From positions 1 to 20,827 of the forward strand of contig CAYHFW010000033.1 in the NCBI GenBank assembly GCA_964355975.1: 20,827 bases of DNA. The letters run 5' to 3'. The position numbers and the translations under genes are program-made. Positions within the stretch are counted from its first letter, which is position 1; the number at the start of each line of letters is the position of its first letter. This document shows positions 7,277-17,199 of the stretch, piece after piece. The stretch is from F1-60-MAGs104 sp964355975 (GTDB taxonomy: Bacteria > Planctomycetota > Phycisphaerae > Phycisphaerales > SM1A02). The notes under the pieces are model-generated. The model had not been told where the DNA came from. It saw only the letters and a program-made list of their open reading frames with translations, and made no database searches.

Positions 7277-10200
7277 ATGGCAACCGCCCAACTGTTGACT
7301 GTTGTAATCGTTGTGGCGACTTCAGCAGCGCAGGTGACCGCGCCGCCGCTAGTGAAGGTGCTTGTGCCAGATGGATTTCGCGTCGAACTCTTCGCACGTG
7401 AACCGCTTGTTGCAGACCCGGTCGCATTCGACATTGATTCGCAGGGACGCATCTTCGTTGCAGAGAGCCACCGCCAAGAGCGCGGCATCGAGGACAACCG
7501 TTCGAGCGCATTTTGGCTGCTCGATGATCTCGCTGCACAGAGTGTCGAAGATCGACTTCGTTACTACGAGAAGTGGAAGGACAAGCGCAAGAATGGGATG
7601 GCCTACTACAGCGAGTTTGTCGATCGCGTGCGGATGGTCGAAGACACGAACGGCGATGGTGTTGGCGATCGCGTTACGAACTTTTCGCCCGACTTTCGCG
7701 CGCCACTCGATGGAACAGGTGCGGGCGTGCTCGTCGATGGCGACAACGTTTTGTACACCTGCATCCCAGACCTCTGGCAGATGCGCGACACCAATGGAGA
7801 TGGCATCAGCGAAGCGCCGCAGTCGATCTTTACTGGGTTTGGAATTCGCACCGCACTGCGCGGTCACGACATGCACGGGCTCATCATCGGCATGGATGGA
7901 CTCATCTACTGGTCGATTGGAGATCGTGGCTATCGCGTGACGACGCGCGAGGGTGAGGTGCTCTGCGACCCGAAGTCTGGTGCTGTCTTTCGCTGTCGCC
8001 CCGATGGGACGCATCTGGAACTGTTTGCGACCGGGTTGCGCAATCCACAAGAACTTGCCTTCAATGAATTCGGCGATCTCTTCACCGGCGACAACAACTC
8101 TGATGGAGGCGACAAGGCGCGATTCGTATATGTCATGCAAGGAGGCGAGACGGGGTGGGATATGAACTACCAGACGCTCGAGGGGGCGAATCAGCGTGGC
8201 CCATGGAATCAAGAGGGCATCTGGCATGTGCGTGGCACGAACGAGCGCGATCATCCTGCATGGACTCTGCCCCCGCTTGCACATGTCGGAAGTGGTCCAT
8301 CAGGTTTGGCGTACGCGCCTGGAACGATGCTGCCCAGCGAATGGGAAGGTCGCTTCTATATGTGCGACTTTCTCGGCAGCGACAAGCACAGCAATGTGCT
8401 CGCGATTCAAGCAGAGCGAAGTGGTGCGGGCTATGCCGTGACTGAGGTCAAGCCGTTCGCGCGCGAGGTGCTCGCAACGGACGTTGCGTTTGGCCCCGAC
8501 GGGCGCGTGTACGTGAGCGCGTGGGGAGGTGGCTGGTACTCAACCGAGGCGGGTCAGATTTATGCGGTGTGGAATCCTGCAAGTCGTGATGCGGCGGTGA
8601 GTGTGCAAACACGCGAACTGCTTGCCAAAGGATTCTCTTCGCGACCCATCGATGAACTCATCATTCTTCTTGCACATCGAGACATGCGCGTACGGCGCGG
8701 CGCGCAGTTCGCGCTCGCCGCGATGGGATCATCGTCGACACTGCAATTGCTCGCGCTCGCGCAAGCGGGCGAGGCGATGGTCGAAGATGAATCGCTGCGG
8801 CAACTCGCGCAGCTTCACGCGATTTGGGCACTTGGAATGCAAGCGGCTGGAGTGCGGTGCACGGCGGTGACGACGCCTGATCCGCTCGCGCCGCTTGTCT
8901 CGTTGCTCGACAGTGACGACTCTGAGGTTCGCACGCAAGTTGCGCGCACTCTTGGCGAGGCGCGGTACGCACCTGCAGCGGCAAAGTTGATCGAGCATGT
9001 CTTTGATGAAGAGCTGCGCGTGCGCGCGGCGTGCGCGATCGCGTGCGGAGCGTTGAAGTTGCGAGATGCCATCCCAACGCTCTCTGCGGCGCTTTGGGAG
9101 AACGACGAGAAGGATGCCTTTCTTCGCCACGCACTCGTGATGGGGCTCGCAGGATGCGCAGACTCTGCGCAATTGCAAGAACTCTCGGCCGATCAATATC
9201 CAAGCGTGCGCTTGGGAGTCTTGCTTGCGATGCGAAAGCACGCCGACCCAGCGATCGCGCGATTTCTGTTCGACCCAGATCTGCGCATCGCCACAGAAGC
9301 AGCGCGCGCGATTTGGGATCTGCCCATTCCTGAAGCATTCCCCGCACTCGCGCAGTGCGCGGGGCGCGTCGCGATGCTTGGCCGCGGCGAAGAGTCGACT
9401 GCAAGCGCCGTCGAATTCACACGCGAAGTTTGGAAGAACGAGAAACTCGATTCGTCGCAAGCACTCGAGACAAGCAGTGTGTTTGATCGCGCTGCCGATG
9501 AGACAGCGGGCGCAACAGAAGCGAGTGGATTCTCTGCATACGGCAACAACTATCTGCAGCGATTGCGTGGAGTGATTCGCCCTCCGGTCGATGGCGAGTA
9601 TCTGTTCTTCTTGACGAGCGATGATCACAGCGTCTTGACGATCACCCCCGTTGGTGACCCGCGTTCGACCGAGGTGATCGCGCGCGTCGATGGATACAGC
9701 GATCCAGAGAATTGGGATGCAATGCCGTCGCAAACTTCACGCGCGGTCGCACTGCGCGCAGACACCTCGTACACGCTCGAGGCGCGGCATGCACAAGGTG
9801 GTGGTGGCAATCACGTCGCCATCGGATGGCAACTTCCAGGTGGAACTCTTGAACGACCAATTGGACGGCGCCATGTGGATGCAAATGTCGCGGCACTTGC
9901 GCGGCGCACGATCGCTGCGAATCTTGCGCTCGGCATCGGAGGCGGCGGCGCCATCGCAAAGATTGCTGCAAACCCAACTCTGCCCGCGGTCGTCCGGCTC
10001 GAAGCGCTCAGTGCGCTGAACGAATACCTCGCTCCTGGTGCACGCGACCGTGTGCATGGGCATCTCAATCATGCGCCCATCGCGCCGCGCGACGAGGCTG
10101 AGTTTCGTCGCGCGATGGCGCTCGCTCTGCCCGCACTCGCGCTTGATGGTGACGTCGCCGTTCGGTCGGCCGCGATGCGACTCGCCACACGCACGGGCAT

Positions 10201-11029
10201 CGCCCTCGATCAACGGGCGAATCTCGAGTGCGTGCTCGATGGCGCGCGCTCTGGAGGTGAACGATGCGCTGCGCTTGCTCAACTTGTTGCCGCCAACGAT
10301 GTCGGGGTAGCGAAGGCCCTCGACGCTGCGCTCGAGAGCAATGACGCGGCACTGCGTATCGCAGCGCGCGATCATCTCGCCTCGCGCGATCCTGCAAGGG
10401 CTGTTGCGGCTGCCGTTGCTGCACTCGCCGCTGCCTCGGAGCGTGAGCAGCAAGCTGCGATTCGACTGTGCGCACAACTTGCGAAGAGTTCGGATGCTGT
10501 CGTTGCGAAGACCGCGTCTGCCGCGCTCGCTTCATTGCAACAACGATCGCGTGATGGGTCGCTCTCGCCTGCACTGCGACTCGATCTCATTGAGGCAACC
10601 GCTGGCAGCGCAGACGTGGGCAACGCGGGCTTGAGTCCAGCCGCACCGCCGCCAGGATTCACCGACACGATTGCGCCGCTTGTGCTTGCTGGAGGTGATC
10701 CTGCACAAGGTCGCGAGGTTGTGATGTACCACTCGGGGGCGACATGCTTGCGCTGTCACGCGATTGAGGGAGTCGGCGGCCATGCGGGTCCAGCGCTCGA
10801 TGGTGTTGGATCGCGCCTCGATCGACGCGCGCTGCTCGAGTCACTCGTCGAACCGAGTGCGGCCATCGCTGCGGGAAGTGTCGCTCCTTCTGCAATGCCT
10901 GCGATGACGGCATATCTCACGCAGCGTGAGATTCGTGATGTCGTCGCATACTTGGCCTCACTTCGTAGCGAACTGCCGACGACGACGCAGCACGGCGAGC
11001 TGAAAGCCGATGTACATCGCGATCAGTGA
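7277..11029 (+). CDS. Membrane-bound-dehydrogenase/HEAT/PA14 protein with PVC-type heme site
   Basis: This exported protein of 1250 residues is likely a periplasmic oxidoreductase of the PVC-specific family that joins a sugar-dehydrogenase-like beta-propeller to a cytochrome c. Residues 1-20 form a signal peptide. Residues 25-435 form the propeller, with VKVLVPDGFRVELFA at its entry, GLRNPQELAFNEFGDLF near 253-269, and two DTNGDG calcium-type loops (about 123 and 171). HEAT-like helical repeats follow (about 455-710 and 890-1110). Between them is a PA14-like beta domain (about 715-870; DGEYLFFLTSDDHSVL). The C-terminus has CLRCH at 1157-1161, the covalent c-type heme motif, and Met1207 or Met1210 as possible distal ligand. 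The substrate is unknown. The usual strand-rich segment between the heme helix and the Met loop seems shortened. The last 72 bp overlap the convergent flippase gene. Confidence 0.88.
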   Translation: MATAQLLTVVIVVATSAAQVTAPPLVKVLVPDGFRVELFAREPLVADPVAFDIDSQGRIFVAESHRQERGIEDNRSSAFWLLDDLAAQSVEDRLRYYEKWKDKRKNGMAYYSEFVDRVRMVEDTNGDGVGDRVTNFSPDFRAPLDGTGAGVLVDGDNVLYTCIPDLWQMRDTNGDGISEAPQSIFTGFGIRTALRGHDMHGLIIGMDGLIYWSIGDRGYRVTTREGEVLCDPKSGAVFRCRPDGTHLELFATGLRNPQELAFNEFGDLFTGDNNSDGGDKARFVYVMQGGETGWDMNYQTLEGANQRGPWNQEGIWHVRGTNERDHPAWTLPPLAHVGSGPSGLAYAPGTMLPSEWEGRFYMCDFLGSDKHSNVLAIQAERSGAGYAVTEVKPFAREVLATDVAFGPDGRVYVSAWGGGWYSTEAGQIYAVWNPASRDAAVSVQTRELLAKGFSSRPIDELIILLAHRDMRVRRGAQFALAAMGSSSTLQLLALAQAGEAMVEDESLRQLAQLHAIWALGMQAAGVRCTAVTTPDPLAPLVSLLDSDDSEVRTQVARTLGEARYAPAAAKLIEHVFDEELRVRAACAIACGALKLRDAIPTLSAALWENDEKDAFLRHALVMGLAGCADSAQLQELSADQYPSVRLGVLLAMRKHADPAIARFLFDPDLRIATEAARAIWDLPIPEAFPALAQCAGRVAMLGRGEESTASAVEFTREVWKNEKLDSSQALETSSVFDRAADETAGATEASGFSAYGNNYLQRLRGVIRPPVDGEYLFFLTSDDHSVLTITPVGDPRSTEVIARVDGYSDPENWDAMPSQTSRAVALRADTSYTLEARHAQGGGGNHVAIGWQLPGGTLERPIGRRHVDANVAALARRTIAANLALGIGGGGAIAKIAANPTLPAVVRLEALSALNEYLAPGARDRVHGHLNHAPIAPRDEAEFRRAMALALPALALDGDVAVRSAAMRLATRTGIALDQRANLECVLDGARSGGERCAALAQLVAANDVGVAKALDAALESNDAALRIAARDHLASRDPARAVAAAVAALAAASEREQQAAIRLCAQLAKSSDAVVAKTASAALASLQQRSRDGSLSPALRLDLIEATAGSADVGNAGLSPAAPPPGFTDTIAPLVLAGGDPAQGREVVMYHSGATCLRCHAIEGVGGHAGPALDGVGSRLDRRALLESLVEPSAAIAAGSVAPSAMPAMTAYLTQREIRDVVAYLASLRSELPTTTQHGELKADVHRDQ

Positions 11030-12268
11030 TGCGGCATAGGCATAGGACACATCGAGATACGTGCCTTCTTTCGCGCAGATCGACATCGCGATCAGTGCGA
11101 CCGCGGTGCCGACGCCTGCGATGGTGAGCGTCAACTTGTGCGATCCGTGATACTGCAAGATCGCAGGCGCAAAGCCAAGGATGGTGTTGCTGCAATTGCC
11201 GATCGACAGACACAGAAGGGCTGGATACGCCGCGCTGTAACTCGGCCCAAAGAGTGAGAGCAGTTCGCGGCCAAAGAGCGCAATGACTGCGAGAAACACC
11301 ACGCAGACTGCGATCATGAATCTGCCTCGCGATCGCATGAGCGCGCGTTCGCCTGCAATGTCTTGGTTTGCGACGAGACGCGCGAGTTGCGGCGCGTAGA
11401 TGCGCATCGTTGCCGTTTGCGCGATGATCACGAATCCTGCAACCTGCATCGCTGAGGCCATCAGTCCAACGCCGACTCGGTCGCCCTTCACAACTTCGAG
11501 CATGACAACCGCACCTTGAGTGAAAATCGTCATCATGAGGCTGAACCCCAAGTAGCCGACGCTTTGTGTCAGCCAATCGCGCGGCGCGAAGAGGCTCGTT
11601 GATTGAAGCACTGCTGCTGGAAGACGGCGCATGATGATGACGACCAACACGACGAGCGAGATGATCCACGTCGTTCCGTACCAGTCAATCGTTGCGCTCA
11701 GAGATGGTTTCGATTCGAAGAGGGCGAGGATCGCAATCGCGGCGGTAGCCCCGGCGGGCACGAGTAACCGATAGATGAGTGTCGAAGCCATCCACGACCC
11801 GAGCGCAGTTGACACTTCGAGAGCAAACATGAAGAGCGTGATCGCTGGGACAAACCAGAGCATCTGTGAGAGCGCCGCAAGGTTTTCATCATGCACGCGC
11901 GTTGTGTCGTAGAGAACGAATGCGCCGACAGCGCAGAGTGCGCCAAAGATCACGCAGATCACCACGCCAAAGATGATGTATCCCCGGGTCTTGTCTTGCT
12001 TGGCGAGGCTGAGGTACTCAGGCAAGATGCGAAGCGCGCACTTCTCGAGCCCGAGCGTTGCGACCGTGCAGATGATTGCAACGATTGCGATCGCCGCGCT
12101 GAATGCGCCGTACTCACCGGCAGGCAAGATGCGCGCTGCGACAATGTTGAGTAGACAGGTCAATCCGTAGCCCGCGCCGGCGGCGGCGATCACAAATCCA
12201 CTCGCGTGCGCGGCCACGACGCCACCTGCGCGTTCGCGCTCTGGAATATGGTGCGGGTCGCAGTGCAT
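10958..12268 (-). CDS. Second MOP-superfamily oligosaccharide flippase
   Basis: This 436-residue polytopic membrane protein is of the polysaccharide-biosynthesis (Wzx/MATE-like) type. It opens with a short polar leader, then SGFVIAAAGAGYGLTCLLNIVAARILPAGEYGAFSAA, which matches the first two helices and the Gly-Glu-Tyr-Gly turn typical of the family. About 12 hydrophobic helices follow and the C-terminus is basic (RRRR). It begins 7 nt after the stop of the lipoprotein gene and has neither a TANNNT box nor a Shine-Dalgarno, so it probably depends on read-through or coupling within the four-gene set. Its last 24 codons lie antisense to the end of the dehydrogenase/cytochrome gene. It is clearly different in sequence from the flippase at 2319-3893. 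The substrate is unknown. Confidence 0.85.
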   Translation of the reverse strand: MHCDPHHIPERERAGGVVAAHASGFVIAAAGAGYGLTCLLNIVAARILPAGEYGAFSAAIAIVAIICTVATLGLEKCALRILPEYLSLAKQDKTRGYIIFGVVICVIFGALCAVGAFVLYDTTRVHDENLAALSQMLWFVPAITLFMFALEVSTALGSWMASTLIYRLLVPAGATAAIAILALFESKPSLSATIDWYGTTWIISLVVLVVIIMRRLPAAVLQSTSLFAPRDWLTQSVGYLGFSLMMTIFTQGAVVMLEVVKGDRVGVGLMASAMQVAGFVIIAQTATMRIYAPQLARLVANQDIAGERALMRSRGRFMIAVCVVFLAVIALFGRELLSLFGPSYSAAYPALLCLSIGNCSNTILGFAPAILQYHGSHKLTLTIAGVGTAVALIAMSICAKEGTYLDVSYAYAASLIAMYIGFQLAVLRRRRQFATK

Positions 12269-12275
12269 CGCGCGG

Positions 12276-13127
12276 TCAGTCGCGGCCGAGCGTCATCGTC
12301 ATCGCTGGACCATTCAGCTTGACAGCCTCGATGTCGGTGCCGAGAACGAAGACGAGCGACTCGGCGCTCTGAAAGTACCCAGTTGCTTGCAAGAACTGCG
12401 GGGAATTGCTTCCCCACGTCACTGCGAGATCGAGATGGCCCGCTGCGTCAATCTTTCCGACGATTGCGCCGTGGCGCGCGGCATCTTTTGTCGTTCCGTC
12501 TGACCATTCATCGTCGATGAGTGCGCCGCGCACTTCGCCATCTGCAGAGATCGTTGCGGTGCCGACTCCGTTGTCTCCAGCGGCGTCGAAGAAGTTGATG
12601 CGCCACTGACCAACATATTGCGCGCGCGCGTCGTACTGCGCAGTCGGTGGGACACCATACGGCGGTGTTGCGGTGACCCCCTGCTGATGCAATGCGAGGG
12701 CGATGCTTCCACCCTTTGCGAAGTTTCCATCAGGACCGTACTGGCGAATCGTGAGACCCATCGATCCATAGTTGGGAGCCGTGGCAACTCCTTCATACTT
12801 CTCGGTCTGCCCGGTGCTCCATGTGATCGAAACCTGCGCGGTTCCAGCGGCGATTGATCCGGTCATCGCGCCCGTGCGACCAACTCCATGCGCTGACTTC
12901 CACACTGAGTCGACGAACGATCCGGTGATCGATCCGTCGGCCGTGACTGTGACGCGCGCTTGGCCTCCACTCATTTGATCTTCTGCTGTGAAACTGCCTG
13001 ACCAGCGGCCGATCGTCGAAGCGCTCTCGCCTGCGACTGGGCCGGGCTGCTTTGGAGCACTCGCGCATCCAGTCAACAACGATGCCGATGCGACTGTCAT
13101 CACGCAGACGATGAATTGGAAGAGCAT
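12276..13127 (-). CDS. Predicted lipoprotein built from two copies of one domain
   Basis: This 283-residue protein is unrecognised as a family. Its N-terminus (MLFQFIVCVMTVASASLLTG followed by Cys21) is a type II signal peptide with an L-T-G-C lipobox, so it should be lipid-anchored. Residues about 39-145 and 172-283 are two copies of a beta-rich unit, sharing (I/V)GxW near the start, ADGxxxGxxxDxxW in the middle and I-x-A-G...V/I-T-W later. The copies suggest twin small beta-barrels for binding or scaffolding (inference). An in-frame ORF extends to 13274, but that part lies inside the upstream gene, and ATG 13127 fits both the signal peptide and a TAACTT box 7 nt upstream. It follows the FG-GAP gene by 10 nt and precedes the flippase gene by 7 nt. 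Confidence 0.8.
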   Translation of the reverse strand: MLFQFIVCVMTVASASLLTGCASAPKQPGPVAGESASTIGRWSGSFTAEDQMSGGQARVTVTADGSITGSFVDSVWKSAHGVGRTGAMTGSIAAGTAQVSITWSTGQTEKYEGVATAPNYGSMGLTIRQYGPDGNFAKGGSIALALHQQGVTATPPYGVPPTAQYDARAQYVGQWRINFFDAAGDNGVGTATISADGEVRGALIDDEWSDGTTKDAARHGAIVGKIDAAGHLDLAVTWGSNSPQFLQATGYFQSAESLVFVLGTDIEAVKLNGPAMTMTLGRD

Positions 13128-13137
13128 GCGCTCGAAG

Positions 13138-14829
<1,692 letters not shown>

Positions 14830-14919
14830 CGGTAGTGCGAAACCTAACACGAACGGCGACAAAAGCGACAAAAGATCGTGAAAGGATCGAAGGCGTCACG
14901 CGAAGCGCGCGGCGACCCC

Positions 14920-15747
14920 TTATCGGCGGCGGCGAGCCTTCGAAAAGTGGCGTACTGGTGCCGGCGCAGCCTTCGCGAGCTCGCCCGACCCCGCAGCCGC
15001 GTTCTGCGCCTGCGTATTGAGCTGGGTGATCCGCTCGCGTGCCTTCTGAATTCCTTGCAGTCCGCCGCCATGCAGATAGGCGCTCGCGACTGCGTTGGCT
15101 TCTGAGAAGAGTCCCTCGAGCGTGATGGTGTTCGTCGCGAGATCGATTGAGAGTGCGGTGATGCCGAGGTCTGAGAGAAGCGACACGATGGCGTCGACGC
15201 GTTCGTCCTCGAGAGATGTTCCGCTGGCGATCATTGAGGCGAGCGCGCGTGTCGTGGTGATGTGAATCGGTTCGTTGAGCCGGCGCATGTCAACGACCGC
15301 TTGCATTGCTGGCTCCATCTTCTCGCGCGGAAGAATCTTGACTGTGCGTGCTGTGCCATTGAGCGTGAAACTGCGCATCGAGACGTTTGAAAGTGCCGCG
15401 GCCATCGCGCGTCCAGTGGCCATGTTGCCGGCGGAATAGGGATCGGATGTGTCGCACGCGCGCTCGGCTTCTGATGTGACCTTGTCGACTGATCCACCGC
15501 CACCGCCTGGCGAAGCGGTCATCGCGCGAATTCCCATTTCGTGCAGCAACCAGAGGCATGCCTGCATTGGTGGATCAGTCGGCGCGATTGGTTTGGCGAG
15601 CCCGTGTGCGAGCACAGCACCAAGCGATGAGAGCAGACTTTGCTTTGCTGCGAGCATCGGCACGAGCGTTTGCGCGAGCGCGCCAAGCGTCTCTTGCTTC
15701 TGAATGGTGAGTTCGAGCGTTGCGCCGTTGAGAATGATTGAGGCCAT
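14920..15747 (-). CDS. Hypothetical protein, 275 aa, internally duplicated
   Basis: I do not recognise this protein. It has no signal peptide or membrane span and is probably cytoplasmic. Residues 1-79 and 123-204 look like two diverged copies of one unit: each begins S-(I/F)-x-L-N-G-(A/T), continues with an amphipathic helix, and ends LL(H/S)(E/D)(M/L)GI(R/T)A(M/L). A glycine run (81-85) and a linker separate them. Residues 230-275 form a helix followed by a strongly basic tail ending ARRRR. The unit faintly recalls small accessory domains in front of some HD-type phosphohydrolases, but that is a guess. It lies 90 nt upstream of the FG-GAP protein gene on the same strand, and TAATCT sits 6 nt before its ATG. 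Confidence 0.72.
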   Translation of the reverse strand: MASIILNGATLELTIQKQETLGALAQTLVPMLAAKQSLLSSLGAVLAHGLAKPIAPTDPPMQACLWLLHEMGIRAMTASPGGGGGSVDKVTSEAERACDTSDPYSAGNMATGRAMAAALSNVSMRSFTLNGTARTVKILPREKMEPAMQAVVDMRRLNEPIHITTTRALASMIASGTSLEDERVDAIVSLLSDLGITALSIDLATNTITLEGLFSEANAVASAYLHGGGLQGIQKARERITQLNTQAQNAAAGSGELAKAAPAPVRHFSKARRRR

Positions 15748-15753
15748 CGTGTG

Positions 15754-15759
15754 AGATTA
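15754..15759 (-). promoter_or_regulatory. Candidate -10 box TAATCT, 275-aa gene
   Basis: TAATCT read on the minus strand is exactly 6 nt from ATG 15747, in the 41-bp gap after the fucosidase gene. It would start the four-gene run down to 10958. Confidence 0.5.
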
Positions 15760-15788
15760 GCCACTGCGCGAGAGGATCGCGCCGCCTG

Positions 15789-17195
15789 TCACTTTGGCGT
15801 TGCTGCGGCACGAATCACTGGATCACCAACAACATCAACGGCGATCACGCTGCTCACGCGGTCAGGTGGGGTCGCGGGAATCGTGATCGACCATCCATCG
15901 TCTGCGCGCGTTGCAGTTGATGCGAAACTCGTTGCGCCGAGCAAGCGCACGGCGACGATTTCGTTCTGCAGTCCGGCGATCGCAAGCGCGTTGTTCGTGC
16001 CATCTGTTGCCTGCGGCCACTCGAAGACTTGCAGGTAGAGGCGCGTGCGACCTTGCGGCAATCGCTTTTGCGTGCAGCGACCCCACGCGAGAGTTGCGAA
16101 CGGGCTCGCGGTTGTGCCGTAGATCGACTCGCCGTTTGTCTCCATCCATCTGCCGATTGCTGCGAGTCGTTCGATCGACTCAGCGGGAATCCGTCCATCG
16201 GGTTGGGGTCCAACATTCAGCAAGAAATTGCCGCCTTTGCTCGCGATATCGCAGAGCATTTGAATCATCGTCGCGGCGCTCTTCCAATTCTTGTCAGATG
16301 ACTTCCATCCCCACGTGTCATTCATCGTCATGCACGTCTCCCAATCGGTGCCCGCGATTCCAGTCGCTGGAATCTCTTGCTCAGGAGTTCCGTAGTCGCC
16401 AGCCCAATCGCCCGCGCCATTCAGCCCAGCCATCCCGTTGCGGCCCTTGTCGACACGGTTGTTGATGATGATGTCTGGGTCGAGACTGCGCACATACTTG
16501 GCGAGGTCGAGACCGTGCTCGTGCGTCCATGTCGGCTCCCACTCGCCGTCAAACCAGAGGATGCCGATCTTGCCGTACTTGCCAGAGATGAGTTCGCGCA
16601 ACTGCTCCTTCATAGACGCGACATATCGATCGAAGTCTGCATCTTCTGGGTTGCGACCATCCCATTCCCGCGGTGGCAAGTAATCGCCGTGCGTCCAATC
16701 CATGATCGAGTAGTAGAAGCAGAGTTGGATGCCGCCACGCGCGCACGCATCGGCGAGTTCTTTCAGAATGTCGCGCTTGAATGGCGTGCCCATCACGTCG
16801 AATGTTGAAACGCGAGAATCCCAAAGCCCAAACCCCTCGTGATGCTTGCTCGTGATCACGATGTACTTCTGCCCCGCCATCTTCGCGATGCGCACCCATT
16901 CGTCGGCGTCGAATTCGACTGGATTGAACTGCGCCTGCAGCGGCGTGTAATCCGCTGGCGCGATTCGCCCGTTCTGCAGCAGCCACTCACCCGCGCCTGC
17001 GACCTCTTTGCCATTCCACTGACCTCCTGGAATCGCATAGAGCCCCCAGTGAATGAACATCCCAAATCGTGCGTCGCGAAACCATCCCATGCGTCGATCG
17101 AGATCGCGCTGCTTTGCCGTTGGTTCGGTGGAAGGCGCTTGCAATCCGAGCATTCCGAGCGTCACAACACAGAGCAGGGAGGCAATGATGTGCAT
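15789..17195 (-). CDS. Alpha-L-fucosidase, glycoside hydrolase family 29, secreted
   Basis: This 468-residue enzyme should release terminal alpha-L-fucose from glycans by retaining hydrolysis. Residues 1-20 are a signal peptide, so it acts in the periplasm or outside. The GH29 (beta/alpha)8 landmarks are in order: MGWFRDARFGMFIHWGLYA at about 36-54, ITSKHHEGFGLWDS at 114-127, and ILWFDGEWEPTW at 212-223, with Asp216 as the expected catalytic nucleophile. A GGNFLLNVGPQPDG segment precedes the C-terminal beta domain. The acid/base residue is not conserved enough to assign by eye. The length is usual for bacterial GH29. The gene starts 4 nt after the tlpA-like gene; a TACCCT box overlaps that gene's end, 6 nt before this ATG. 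No sulfatase or other glycosidase lies nearby, so this is not a full polysaccharide utilisation locus. Confidence 0.93.
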   Translation of the reverse strand: MHIIASLLCVVTLGMLGLQAPSTEPTAKQRDLDRRMGWFRDARFGMFIHWGLYAIPGGQWNGKEVAGAGEWLLQNGRIAPADYTPLQAQFNPVEFDADEWVRIAKMAGQKYIVITSKHHEGFGLWDSRVSTFDVMGTPFKRDILKELADACARGGIQLCFYYSIMDWTHGDYLPPREWDGRNPEDADFDRYVASMKEQLRELISGKYGKIGILWFDGEWEPTWTHEHGLDLAKYVRSLDPDIIINNRVDKGRNGMAGLNGAGDWAGDYGTPEQEIPATGIAGTDWETCMTMNDTWGWKSSDKNWKSAATMIQMLCDIASKGGNFLLNVGPQPDGRIPAESIERLAAIGRWMETNGESIYGTTASPFATLAWGRCTQKRLPQGRTRLYLQVFEWPQATDGTNNALAIAGLQNEIVAVRLLGATSFASTATRADDGWSITIPATPPDRVSSVIAVDVVGDPVIRAAATPK

Positions 17196-17199
17196 TCAG

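Noticed and set aside
7349..8284. 311-codon open frame on the minus strand inside the dehydrogenase gene
   Set aside because: It lies wholly antisense to strongly family-conserved coding sequence and has no coherent domain or start signature; it is a codon-bias shadow.
8729..9733. 334-codon open frame on the minus strand
   Set aside because: It is antisense to the HEAT and PA14 region, rich in Arg/Cys/His with no recognisable fold; it is a shadow frame.
14830..14919. Promoter before the FG-GAP protein gene
   Set aside because: Only TAGGTT at 11 nt is present, outside the spacing seen elsewhere; the doubled GCGACAAAA around 14856-14873 is noted but has no clear role.
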